Source of the DNA: Actinomycetes bacterium
GTDB taxonomy: Bacteria > Actinomycetota > Coriobacteriia > Anaerosomatales > Anaerosomataceae
Length of the DNA stretch: 14,023 nt
Reading direction: 5' to 3'
Assembly: GCA_021850085.1 (NCBI GenBank)
Contig: JAJZRZ010000021.1
Span: 1-14,023, forward strand
Part shown: positions 1 to 6,210 of the stretch, in pieces
Layout of the letters: each line of letters begins with the position of its first letter
How positions within the stretch are numbered: position 1 is the first letter of the stretch
Translations under genes and position numbers: made by a program
The notes under the pieces: model-generated
Seen by the model: only the letters and a program-made list of their open reading frames with translations
The model's database searches: none
Told to the model about the DNA's origin: nothing

Positions 1-73
1 GGTAGCCGTGGCAGACGTACCGTTGCTCACCGACGATCACGCCCCCACCGACTCGCTCATCCGCGTGCAGTGA
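1..73 (+). CDS. 3' end of a spermidine-synthase-like protein (partial)
   Basis: The frame starting at base 2 is open from the window edge to a TGA at 71-73. It encodes 23 residues ending LLTDDHAPTDSLIRVQ. A TDD-x-AP-x-(D/E) motif close to the C-terminus is typical of spermidine/spermine synthase-like proteins, including those fused to a membrane transporter domain, where the segment closes the aminopropyltransferase fold. Only the tail is present, so the catalytic region and any membrane part cannot be judged. The assignment rests on this short motif and is tentative. I see no hairpin with a T-run between its stop and the next promoter at 144. Confidence 0.45.
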   Translation, partial: VAVADVPLLTDDHAPTDSLIRVQ

Positions 74-143
74 GCTGCCCGTCCGCTGCAAAGATCAACA
101 TATACAACATGGCGCAGGTGCGGAATAGCCGCAGCCAAACCTG

Positions 144-172
144 TTGACCCGCGTGAGATGGCTGGCTAGGAT
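144..172 (+). promoter_or_regulatory. Housekeeping-type promoter for the met leader and metNIQ
   Basis: A TTGACC box at 144-149 and a TAGGAT box at 167-172 are separated by exactly 17 bases, close to the consensus for the housekeeping sigma factor. Transcription should start around 179-181. An ATG lies at 181-183, so the transcript would be leaderless or have only one to three untranslated bases. This is the best-looking promoter in the window. It is placed to drive the leader peptide and, through it, metN, metI and metQ. Confidence 0.72.
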
Positions 173-180
173 ATCCGGTC

Positions 181-273
181 ATGAGCCGTGAGACCACTTC
201 GATGATGATGACCATGCCGATGCCCGAGCCCGGGTTCATCGGCACTTGTGCCTGTCCCGGGCTGAGCCTGTAG
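181..273 (+). CDS. Methionine-rich leader peptide (30 aa) upstream of metNIQ
   Basis: An ATG at 181 opens a 30-codon frame ending at TAG 271-273. It begins MSRETTSMMMTMPMP and ends PGFIGTCACPGLSL. After the start codon there are five Met codons between 202 and 222 (three consecutive, then two at alternating positions), and Cys codons at 247-249 and 253-255. Short peptides rich in the regulated amino acid are the hallmark of ribosome-mediated attenuation, known for trp, his, leu and ilv operons. The next genes downstream are a methionine importer. The promoter at 144-172 puts the transcription start next to this ATG, so initiation is probably leaderless, which is common in Actinomycetota. No separate Shine-Dalgarno is needed: the AGGA at 168-171 is part of the -10 box. 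Two hairpins follow, one inside the peptide and one just after its stop. That it is translated and senses methionine is inferred. Confidence 0.72.
   Translation: MSRETTSMMMTMPMPEPGFIGTCACPGLSL
227..263 (+). promoter_or_regulatory. Hairpin within the leader peptide (candidate attenuator arm)
   Basis: AGCCCGGG at 227-234 is perfectly complementary to CCCGGGCT at 256-263. Inside it, GGCA 241-244 pairs with TGCC 249-252 around a four-base loop. The structure begins a few bases after the last Met codon of the leader peptide. A ribosome stalled on the Met codons would therefore leave it free to fold, and a ribosome running to the stop would melt it. The 3' arm can also pair with 408-419. Confidence 0.5.
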
Positions 274-280
274 CGCACAC

Positions 281-306
281 CGCGCGATGCCCAGGCGCAT
301 CGCGCG
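281..306 (+). promoter_or_regulatory. 10-bp GC-rich hairpin just after the leader stop (candidate attenuator)
   Basis: CGCGCGATGC at 281-290 and GCATCGCGCG at 297-306 are perfect inverted complements around a six-base loop, starting eight bases after the leader TAG. No U-run follows, so it is not a canonical intrinsic terminator, though many high-GC Gram-positive terminators lack one. It could be an attenuator, a pause hairpin, or an element controlling Rho access. The position directly behind a Met-rich leader argues for a regulatory role. Confidence 0.5.
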
Positions 307-548
307 TCCGTCATCTGTCGAACCTGGAGTCTCGCATTGCATCTCCCCCGTACGACCCTCGGGCATGACTGTCCTCCGCGCACGGCGTTCGCGCCGTCGG
401 CCGCGGTGGTTCGGCTCGGCATCCCATTCGGCGGGCGACGCAGCCGAATGCGCAGGCCGTCGCCTTGTGGCTGCACCCACCGATCCCGGACACGCCTCCG
501 GCCGGATCCCGAACACATCTCCACTCCACCGCGAGTTAGGAGCAGCGC
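307..548 (+). other. Structured untranslated region between leader and metN
   Basis: No convincing gene lies here. Two further perfect hairpins are visible: ACGGCG/CGCCGT at 382-397 closed by a TTCG tetraloop, and CATTCGGC/GCCGAATG at 425-450 with a ten-base loop. The stretch at 408-419 can pair with the leader segment 257-268 over 12 positions, three of them G-U. I do not see the conserved core of a SAM riboswitch or a T-box. The region ends with the metN ribosome-binding site, GGAG at 539-542. Confidence 0.45.
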
Positions 549-1295
549 GTGATCGAGCTACGAAACCTGTCGAAGACCTATACCGAGCGGGGGCGTGAGC
601 ACACCGCGCTCGAAGGCATCGACCTGACAATCGATGATGGCGACATCTTCGGCATCATCGGCATGAGCGGGGCGGGCAAGAGCACGCTCGTACGCTGCAT
701 CAACCTGCTCGAGCGTCCCACTTCCGGAACCGTCATCATCGACGGCGTGGATGTGACGGCGTTCTCCGGCGCGCAGCTCTCAGGACTCCGCGCCGACATC
801 GGCATGGTCTTCCAGGACTTCAACCTGTTCTCGCAGCGAACGGTGCTGGAGAACGTCACATTCCCGCTGGATATCCGCGGCGATACCCGTGAGGGCCGCG
901 AGGCGCGCGGCCGGGAGCTGCTGGATCTGGTCGGCCTGTCCGACAAGGCCTCCAGCTATCCCGCGCAACTCTCGGGCGGACAGCAGCAACGCGTGTCGAT
1001 CGCACGCGCGCTGGCGAACCACCCCCGCGTGATCCTGTGCGACGAAGCGACGTCGGCGCTCGACAGCATGACGACGAACTCCGTCCTGAAGCTGCTTCGA
1101 CAGATCAACCGCGATCTGGGCGTAACCATCGTGGTCATCACCCACGAGATCGGCGTGGTGGAGAAGATCTGCAACAAAGTCGCGGTGCTGGACGGCTCCC
1201 GCATCGTGGAACATGGCGCAACCTCGGCGGTGCTCACCGCACCGGAGCATGAGGTCACCAAACGGCTCCTCGGGGCGGTGAGGTGGGATGCGTGA
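549..1295 (+). CDS. metN: MetN, methionine ABC transporter ATPase lacking the C-terminal regulatory domain
   Basis: This is the ATP-hydrolysing subunit of a MetNIQ-type D/L-methionine importer, acting at the inner face of the membrane. It has 248 residues from a GTG start, with GGAG six bases upstream. Visible motifs are Walker A GMSGAGKST at 38-46, Q-loop Gln89, signature LSGGQQQR at 141-148, Walker B VILCDE at 161-166 and switch His199. Well-studied MetN proteins such as that of E. coli are about 340 residues and carry a C-terminal NIL/ACT-like domain that binds methionine and shuts transport down. Here the protein stops after the nucleotide-binding domain, so that trans-inhibition should be absent. 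The stop overlaps the metI start by eight bases, indicating translational coupling. The methionine assignment rests on the metI and metQ neighbours and the leader peptide. Confidence 0.9.
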   Translation: MIELRNLSKTYTERGREHTALEGIDLTIDDGDIFGIIGMSGAGKSTLVRCINLLERPTSGTVIIDGVDVTAFSGAQLSGLRADIGMVFQDFNLFSQRTVLENVTFPLDIRGDTREGREARGRELLDLVGLSDKASSYPAQLSGGQQQRVSIARALANHPRVILCDEATSALDSMTTNSVLKLLRQINRDLGVTIVVITHEIGVVEKICNKVAVLDGSRIVEHGATSAVLTAPEHEVTKRLLGAVRWDA

Positions 1296-1956
1296 GTTCT
1301 TCGCCGAGTACGGCCAGCTGTTGATCGACGGGACGGCCAAGACGATCACGATGACCGTGGTCTCAACGCTCGTGACCTACATCATCGGCGTGCCGCTGGG
1401 CGTGCTCCTGACCGTGACCGCACCGGGATCGCTCAAGCCGCATCGCACGCTCAATGCGGTGGTCGGCTGGATCGTGAACGTCGGGCGCTCGATACCGTTC
1501 ATCATCCTGCTCGTGGCCCTGATCCCGGTCACGCGCTTCATCGTCGGTACGTCGCTGGGCACGGCGGGCGCCATCGTACCCCTTGTCGTGGCGGCCACGC
1601 CGTTCGTGGCACGGCTCGTCGAGACAGCGCTCAAAGAGATCCACCCGGGCGTGGCGGAAGCGGCGCTGTCGTGCGGCGCATCCACTCGGCAGGTCATCGG
1701 CAAAGTGATGCTGCGCGAGAGCCTGCCCTCACTGGTCCGCGGCGCATCGATCACGCTCATCACGCTGTTCGGCTACTCGGCAATGGCAGGGGCCATCGGC
1801 GCCGGAGGGCTCGGCGACATCGCAATCCGGTACGGCTACTACCGCTACCAGGACGACGTGATGGTGGCCACCATAGTGATCCTCATCGTTTTGGTGCAGC
1901 TGATACAGACGTCGGGCGACCTGCTCGCCCGAACGCTCGACAAGCGCAACCGCTAG
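1288..1956 (+). CDS. metI: MetI, methionine ABC transporter permease
   Basis: This is the membrane channel subunit of the methionine importer, 222 residues, which should work as a dimer with MetN. The sequence shows about five hydrophobic segments (near residues 16-42, 57-82, 91-112, 152-176 and 191-207). The NVGRSIPFIILL stretch (64-75) and the EAA-type coupling loop at about 124-146 (EAALSCGAS...) contact the ATPase in this family. The segment GAGGLGDIAIRYGYYRYQ near the end is characteristic of MetI. The ATG at 1288 lies inside the metN 3' end and has a GAGGTGGG Shine-Dalgarno directly upstream. A 74-base gap, containing a 7-bp inverted repeat (CTTCTAC 1968-1974 / GTAGAAG 1997-2003), separates it from metQ. 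Confidence 0.93.
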   Translation: MREFFAEYGQLLIDGTAKTITMTVVSTLVTYIIGVPLGVLLTVTAPGSLKPHRTLNAVVGWIVNVGRSIPFIILLVALIPVTRFIVGTSLGTAGAIVPLVVAATPFVARLVETALKEIHPGVAEAALSCGASTRQVIGKVMLRESLPSLVRGASITLITLFGYSAMAGAIGAGGLGDIAIRYGYYRYQDDVMVATIVILIVLVQLIQTSGDLLARTLDKRNR

Positions 1957-2030
1957 CATCGCACGCGCTTCTACCACAACCACACGGCCGCTCCTCGTAG
2001 AAGTGGCCCACAAGAGAGGAACCGACACAC

Positions 2031-2930
2031 ATGACTGACACGTCTGCCGCACCGCAGAGCACCGCGCCGAAGAAGGGCCGGACGCTCCTTCTCGTGACGG
2101 GCGCCCTGGTACTCGTCGCAATCATCGCCGCCCTCGGCTTCTGGTTCGCCGCCTTTGACCGCCCGGAGACAACCGCCGGGATCGACTCCGAAGCCACAGA
2201 GACCACGGTGATCAGAGTGGGCGCTTCGCCCACGCCGCACGCCGAGATCCTCGCCGAGGTCGTCGGCGTGTTGGCCGAGGAGGGCATCGAGCTCGAGATC
2301 GTCGAGTACACCGATTACGTGCTTCCGAACTCCGACCTTGAAAGCGGCGAGATCGACGCGAACTACTTCCAACACGTCCCCTACCTCGATGAGTTCAACG
2401 CCGAGAACGGCACGAGGATCGTCGCGGTGGCGAGCATCCACTTCGAGCCGCTTGGCCTGTACCCGGGCAAGGTCTCGTCGATCGACGATCTTGCCGATGG
2501 CGCGAAGATCGCCGTGCCGAACGACGCCACGAATGAAGCGCGTGCGCTGCTGCTTCTCGAGGCCGAGGGTCTGCTGAAGCTGAAGAAGGACGCCGGCCTG
2601 ACCGCCACCATCAATGACATCGTCGAGAACCCGAAGAACATCGAGTTCATCGAAGTTGAAGCGGCTGCGACGCCGAGCACCCTCAAAGACGTCGACCTGG
2701 CCGTGATCAACGGCAACTACGCCCTCGCCGCCGACCTCGAGATCGGCGACGCGCTGGCAGGCGAGGCCACGGATTCGCTTGCAGCCGAGACCTACGCCAA
2801 TATCGTCGCGGTGAAGGCCGGCAGCGAGGACGACCCTGCGGTCAAGGCACTCGTGGAGGCACTCAGCTCGGCGAGGGTCAGGCAGTTCATCGAGGAGCGC
2901 TTCGGCGGATCGGTCGTCGCGCTGATCTGA
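2031..2930 (+). CDS. metQ: MetQ-type substrate-binding protein with an N-terminal membrane anchor
   Basis: This is the extracytoplasmic methionine-binding component (NlpA/MetQ family) that delivers substrate to MetI, 299 residues. The binding domain starts at about residue 60 (VIRVGASPTPHAEIL), and the motifs LPNSDLESGEIDANYFQH and YANIVAVK are typical of the family. Family members are normally lipoproteins attached through a Cys in a lipobox. This protein has no cysteine at all. Residues about 18-42 form one long hydrophobic segment after a short basic stretch (KKGR), so it is probably held by an uncleaved transmembrane helix. A Shine-Dalgarno AGAGAGGA lies at 2013-2020. Substrate identity is inferred from the operon and the Met-rich leader; NlpA homologues can also bind other ligands. 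Confidence 0.9.
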   Translation: MTDTSAAPQSTAPKKGRTLLLVTGALVLVAIIAALGFWFAAFDRPETTAGIDSEATETTVIRVGASPTPHAEILAEVVGVLAEEGIELEIVEYTDYVLPNSDLESGEIDANYFQHVPYLDEFNAENGTRIVAVASIHFEPLGLYPGKVSSIDDLADGAKIAVPNDATNEARALLLLEAEGLLKLKKDAGLTATINDIVENPKNIEFIEVEAAATPSTLKDVDLAVINGNYALAADLEIGDALAGEATDSLAAETYANIVAVKAGSEDDPAVKALVEALSSARVRQFIEERFGGSVVALI

Positions 2931-2952
2931 GTCTCGTCAATCGATGCGTCAC

Positions 2953-2985
2953 AACGGGCCGGCACTGAGCCGGCCCGTTTCGTTG
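2953..2985 (+). terminator. Intrinsic terminator after metQ
   Basis: AACGGGCCGGC at 2953-2963 pairs perfectly with GCCGGCCCGTT at 2969-2979 around a five-base loop, followed by TCGTT. The 11-bp GC-rich stem lies 22 bases after the metQ stop, in the gap between two convergent genes. It could also stop transcription from the minus-strand gene that ends at 3000. Confidence 0.85.
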
Positions 2986-2999
2986 CCCCGTCAGTGGCC

Positions 3000-3623
3000 C
3001 TAGCGCACACCCACCAGCTTCCACGCCGTGTGCCATGACCAGCCGTTCACGGCATTCAGCCGGATGTTCACGAGCGCCATGTCCTCGAGTGCCCGCGCCA
3101 TGATGAGCGGCCCGCAGTCGAGCGGCTCGTAGCCCAGGCCGCCGAGCAGCGCCGAGATCTGCTCGCGAGCGTACTCGTCATCGGTGGCAAACAAACCGTC
3201 AAGCCGCATGCCCTCCACCGTCGGCGTGGGCTGCAGCGCGGCGAAGACCGTGTTGAACGCCTTGACCACGCGTGCCTCGGGCAGGATGACCTGCAGCTCC
3301 TCGGCGGCAGAGGTCGTGGACAACCGGTGGTCGAGATCGGGCGCACCGGTGTTCGTCACGTCGATGACGATGCGCCCGGCCAGCTCATCCACCATCTCAG
3401 CGGCGACCTCCGCAAGCGCCGAGTACGGCACCGCAAGGATCACGATGTCGGCCTCGGCCACCGCCTCGGCGTTCGTCCGCGCGGCCGTCGCGCCCGTCTC
3501 CGCGGCCAGCCCCTGCGCCTTGATCGCGTGCGCCGCCGAGACGCACACCGAGTGTCCCGCGGTGACGCATGCGCGCGCGAGCGCCGAGCCCACGTTACCC
3601 GCGCCGATGATCCCGATGTTCAT
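3000..3623 (-). CDS. NADPH-dependent F420 reductase-like Rossmann protein
   Basis: A 207-residue protein of the F420:NADP oxidoreductase / pyrroline-5-carboxylate-reductase-like NAD(P)-binding family. The N-terminus has the dinucleotide-binding motif GAGNVGSALA at 7-16. It continues with DIVILAVPYSALAEV (about 59-73), IVIDVTNT, and VVKAFNTVFA (about 118-127), the pattern of NADPH-dependent F420 reductases and related ferric-reductase-like proteins. It could transfer hydride between NADPH and a deazaflavin or another small electron carrier. No gene for F420 synthesis is visible here, so the true partner is unknown. Translation should start at 3623, preceded by a near-perfect GGAGGTGA Shine-Dalgarno. 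That site is half of an 8-bp inverted repeat. The gene converges on metQ. Confidence 0.8.
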   Translation of the reverse strand: MNIGIIGAGNVGSALARACVTAGHSVCVSAAHAIKAQGLAAETGATAARTNAEAVAEADIVILAVPYSALAEVAAEMVDELAGRIVIDVTNTGAPDLDHRLSTTSAAEELQVILPEARVVKAFNTVFAALQPTPTVEGMRLDGLFATDDEYAREQISALLGGLGYEPLDCGPLIMARALEDMALVNIRLNAVNGWSWHTAWKLVGVR

Positions 3624-3626
3624 GGC

Positions 3627-3654
3627 TCACCTCCGGTTGGCTGGAGGTGATATA
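3627..3654 (-). promoter_or_regulatory. Inverted repeat spanning the -10 region and RBS of the reductase gene
   Basis: TCACCTCC at 3627-3634 and GGAGGTGA at 3643-3650 are perfect complements around eight bases. Read on the minus strand, the distal arm follows and slightly overlaps a TATATC -10-like box (3654-3649), and the proximal arm is the Shine-Dalgarno of the gene starting at 3623. If transcription begins inside the repeat it would be an operator-like palindrome. If it begins further upstream the arm would sequester the RBS. No good -35 is visible. Confidence 0.4.
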
Positions 3655-3832
3655 CCCGAAGCCGAGGGTGGCCCTACTTCGCGGCGAGCGACATCAGCAG
3701 GCCGCTGGCAGCAAGCCTCCATTCGCGAGGCGAGTGGTTCTTGCGTCTGCGGCCACCTAGAATCCAACGCAGCAGCCTGCGGTATCCCCTTGACCTGACG
3801 CTGGGGTCAGCGGCCGCGCCGTCCTGTTGCGG
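3655..3832. other. Non-coding stretch at the left edge of the restriction-modification island
   Basis: I see no supported gene here. The only structure noted is a small hairpin, CGCTG/CAGCG at 3799-3812 with a GGGT loop, overlapped by other short inverted repeats around TGACC/GGTCA at 3791-3809. No tRNA, integrase site or clear target duplication was found. Confidence 0.3.
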
Positions 3833-4291
3833 ATGATCCTCCACGACGTCGACGGGCCGGTCAGCGTGACGGACGCTGCCAGCAATGCGGGCCGAGCCCA
3901 GAAGTATGGCCCGTCCGAAGACGTTTCTCTGACAGCCCCGTTGGGCGAGTTGTTCCGAACGGAGCGGCAGCGCTACGAGGAATTGCTTCGCCGCCTGCGC
4001 GAAGCTGTAGCCTTGCCCGAAATCAGGAACGCGTGGTTGCGCGAATCCCTCGGCCCAGATCAGAGGACCCTTGAACTGGATGTTGTGACCGATGTGAAAG
4101 CCTTCGGCTGGATCGACCCGGAACTGCGCACCCGGCTGGCCCAAACAGAGAGGCGCTTCGACATCATCGTCGAGCTCAACGCGTTCACTCAGGCCGATGG
4201 CCCGGAGATGCCACAGGATGCGCTGCTGCTCTGGGGGGCCTGGAAGGACGCCGGACATGGCGCAGCAATCAGGCGCGCACAGCCACACTGA
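3833..4291 (+). CDS. Hypothetical protein, doubtful or degenerate
   Basis: An open frame runs from an in-frame TGA at 3791 to a stop at 4289-4291, with ATG at 3833 (TTG at 3827 also possible). The 152-residue product has a protein-like middle: a charged helical segment around residues 40-65 (TERQRYEELLRRLREAVALP), then LELDVVTDVKAFGWIDPEL and FDIIVELNAF. I do not recognise the family. There is no Shine-Dalgarno before either start, and the N-terminal 35 residues look less protein-like. It may be the 3' remnant of a longer gene truncated when the island formed. An opposite-strand frame of similar length looks like a shadow. About 200 bases without a clear gene separate it from the methyltransferase. 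Confidence 0.35.
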   Translation: MILHDVDGPVSVTDAASNAGRAQKYGPSEDVSLTAPLGELFRTERQRYEELLRRLREAVALPEIRNAWLRESLGPDQRTLELDVVTDVKAFGWIDPELRTRLAQTERRFDIIVELNAFTQADGPEMPQDALLLWGAWKDAGHGAAIRRAQPH

Positions 4292-4449
4292 GTCGGGAGA
4301 GCGTTCTTGGAGGATGGCACAGGTCATCGCCGGAGACCATCCGAAGCTCACGATTGCGGCGCCCGCGTCCGCGCAGGGCAACAGCTCAGTTCCACCAGCC
4401 CATCCTGCACTGGAAGGTTGACGGGGTGCACTCTTGCACTCGGATCAGG

Positions 4450-4455
4450 TAGGCT
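4450..4455 (+). promoter_or_regulatory. Possible -10 box for the methyltransferase gene
   Basis: TAGGCT, a plausible -10 hexamer for high-GC Gram-positives, lies 38 bases before the chosen ATG at 4494. The -35 region is weak: TTGACG (4418) and TTGCAC (4434) are both badly spaced. A GATC lies just upstream at 4443-4446, which is of interest only if the system targets GATC. Confidence 0.25.
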
Positions 4456-4493
4456 GTGAACGTACGTTCGATTCCTCGAGAAAGCATCGTTTC

Positions 4494-5804
4494 ATGGCCC
4501 CTGTTCCTCAATTCAGAGTCGCCGAACTCTTTGCAGGCGTGGGCGGCTTTCGTCTCGCCCTTGAAAGGTCCGGGTGGGGGGTCGTCTGGAGCAATCAGTG
4601 GGAGCCCTCCACTAAGGCCCAGCACGCTTCCGACTGCTACGTCGCACGCTTCGGTCCTGAGGGTCACGTCTGCGACGATATCGCCAAAGTCGTTATCGAG
4701 AACGCTGACGCTTCGATTCCTGACTTCGAACTCCTCGTAGGAGGGTTTCCCTGCCAGGACTACTCAGTGGCCAAGCCATTGCCTCAGGCAACCGGCATCC
4801 AGGGCAAGAAGGGCGTGCTCTGGTGGTCGATATATCGCATGCTCGACTTGAAGCGCCCTCCATTCGTGCTGCTCGAGAACGTCGACCGTCTGCTCAAGTC
4901 GCCAGCGATTCAGCGGGGAAGGGATTTCGCAATCATCCTCTCCTGTCTCGCGCAGCTCGGATACGTCGCCGAGTGGCGGGTAGTGAACGCGGCAGAATAC
5001 GGTTTCCCCCAGAGGCGACGCCGAGTTTTTCTGTACGCGCATCGGTTGGATCACTGCGGCTACCAATGGCATCCGATCAGACGCCTGTATTCGGAAGGCG
5101 TGATGGCGAAAGCGCTTCCGATCAAGTCCCCAGGGAGTCCCCGGCTGAACGAACTGCTCGCCCCAGAACCCACTATCGAACTCGACGCGAATCCCTATGC
5201 CGTAAGCCAGACGTTCGGCATCGGCCAGAAAATATCGCCCTTTGAGAACGCCGGAGTGATGATCGAGGGCCGAGTGTGGACGGAGAAGGTGGTTGCCGCT
5301 CACCGCGGCAAGCTCCGGGCGCTTGGTGACGTTGTCGCGAAGACGGAGCGCATTCCAGAAAGCTTCTTCATCGACCCAGCGCGAATCGAGGCATGGGGGT
5401 ACCTGAAAGGCCCGAAGCGGGAGCCTCGAACCGACAAGGTGACGGGGCACGAGTATTTCTACTCAGAAGGAAAGATGGCTTGTCCCGACCCGCTTGACCG
5501 ACCGGCTCGTACAATCCTCACCGGGGAGGGCGGGATGTCTCCCTCTCGCTTCAAGCACATCATCGAAGACCCGGCGTCGGGCCGCTTGCGTCGCCTTACG
5601 CCAGAGGAGCTCGAGGAGCTGAACGGGTTCCCGCGTGGTTGGACGAATACTGGCATGAGCGACACCCGGCGTGCCTTCATGATGGGGAACGCGCTTGTGG
5701 TGGGAATCGTCGAACACATCGGGCGGGCAATAATGGATGAAGCAGCGACATGCCTAGAGAGCAGGGCAGAACAAGATGCCAGGCGCACTGGGACCCATAC
5801 CTGA
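4494..5804 (+). CDS. C5-cytosine DNA methyltransferase (type II modification enzyme)
   Basis: It transfers a methyl group from S-adenosylmethionine to carbon 5 of cytosine in a specific DNA site, protecting it from the partner endonuclease. With the ATG at 4494 the protein is 436 residues, a normal length. Conserved motifs appear in order: I (ELFAGVGGF, 11-19), IV (GGFPCQDYS, catalytic Cys87), VI (LLENVDRLL, 126-134), VIII (QRRRRVFL, 173-180), a variable target-recognition region of roughly 185-370, IX (SRFKHIIEDPASGRLRRLTPEE), and X (GNALVVGIVEHI). An upstream TTG at 4434 would add 20 unlikely residues. Shine-Dalgarno match is weak. The 3' end overlaps vsr by 29 bases. Specificity cannot be read directly; pairing with a Sau3AI-type nuclease makes GATC a reasonable first guess. 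Confidence 0.93.
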   Translation: MAPVPQFRVAELFAGVGGFRLALERSGWGVVWSNQWEPSTKAQHASDCYVARFGPEGHVCDDIAKVVIENADASIPDFELLVGGFPCQDYSVAKPLPQATGIQGKKGVLWWSIYRMLDLKRPPFVLLENVDRLLKSPAIQRGRDFAIILSCLAQLGYVAEWRVVNAAEYGFPQRRRRVFLYAHRLDHCGYQWHPIRRLYSEGVMAKALPIKSPGSPRLNELLAPEPTIELDANPYAVSQTFGIGQKISPFENAGVMIEGRVWTEKVVAAHRGKLRALGDVVAKTERIPESFFIDPARIEAWGYLKGPKREPRTDKVTGHEYFYSEGKMACPDPLDRPARTILTGEGGMSPSRFKHIIEDPASGRLRRLTPEELEELNGFPRGWTNTGMSDTRRAFMMGNALVVGIVEHIGRAIMDEAATCLESRAEQDARRTGTHT

Positions 5805-6210
5805 ACCTTCATCTCCGGCAGTAACGAGGTCGATGAAGGGCAACCGCGGCCAAAACACCAAGCCGGAGATCCAGTTACGCCGCCTGCTGCGAGACGCAGG
5901 ATACTCCGGCTACCGGCTTCACTGGAAAAAGGCCCCCGGGAGACCCGACATCGCGTATCCGGGCCGGAGGATCGCCATCTTCGTCAACGGCTGCTTCTGG
6001 CACCGCTGTCCGCACTGCCAGCCGTCATCCCCCAAGTCGCACACCGGCTATTGGCAGAGGAAGTTCGATCTCAACCGAGAGCGAGATGCGCGTAAGGCGG
6101 AACAGCTCGAGGCCGCCGGCTGGAGGGTCGCAACAATCTGGGAATGCGAGCTTCGAGACGATCCGTCCGGGGTCGTTGAACGTCTATCGAGGTTCCTCGT
6201 CGATTCCTAG
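5776..6210 (+). CDS. vsr: Vsr, very short patch mismatch repair endonuclease
   Basis: It nicks DNA next to T:G mismatches left when 5-methylcytosine deaminates, starting very short patch repair. The 144-residue protein has the family pattern: NTKPEIQLRRLL (27-38), PGRPDIAYP with catalytic-type Asp58, IFVNGCFWHRCPHC (68-81) with the zinc-binding/active-site Cys and His residues, YWQRKFDLNRERD (92-104), and GWRVATIWECEL near the end. It begins inside the methyltransferase 3' end, an overlap reminiscent of dcm-vsr in E. coli, so expression is probably coupled and its dose tied to the methylase. A later ATG at 5833 would remove part of the conserved N-terminus. Its stop lies in the same CTAG as the stop of the convergent endonuclease. 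Confidence 0.95.
   Translation: MPGALGPIPEPSSPAVTRSMKGNRGQNTKPEIQLRRLLRDAGYSGYRLHWKKAPGRPDIAYPGRRIAIFVNGCFWHRCPHCQPSSPKSHTGYWQRKFDLNRERDARKAEQLEAAGWRVATIWECELRDDPSGVVERLSRFLVDS

Noticed and set aside
74..548. SAM riboswitch or T-box upstream of metN
   Set aside because: I could not find the conserved cores of SAM-I, SAM-II or SAM-IV aptamers, nor a T-box motif. A Met-rich peptide and hairpins explain the region better.
166..630. Minus-strand frames of about 150 residues across the met leader
   Set aside because: They are Arg/Ala/Gly-rich shadows without RBS, overlapping the promoter, leader and metN start.
3674..4381. 235-residue minus-strand frame
   Set aside because: Composition is unlike a folded protein (no hydrophobic pattern, Arg/Ala-rich end), it has no RBS, and it overlaps the slightly better plus-strand frame.
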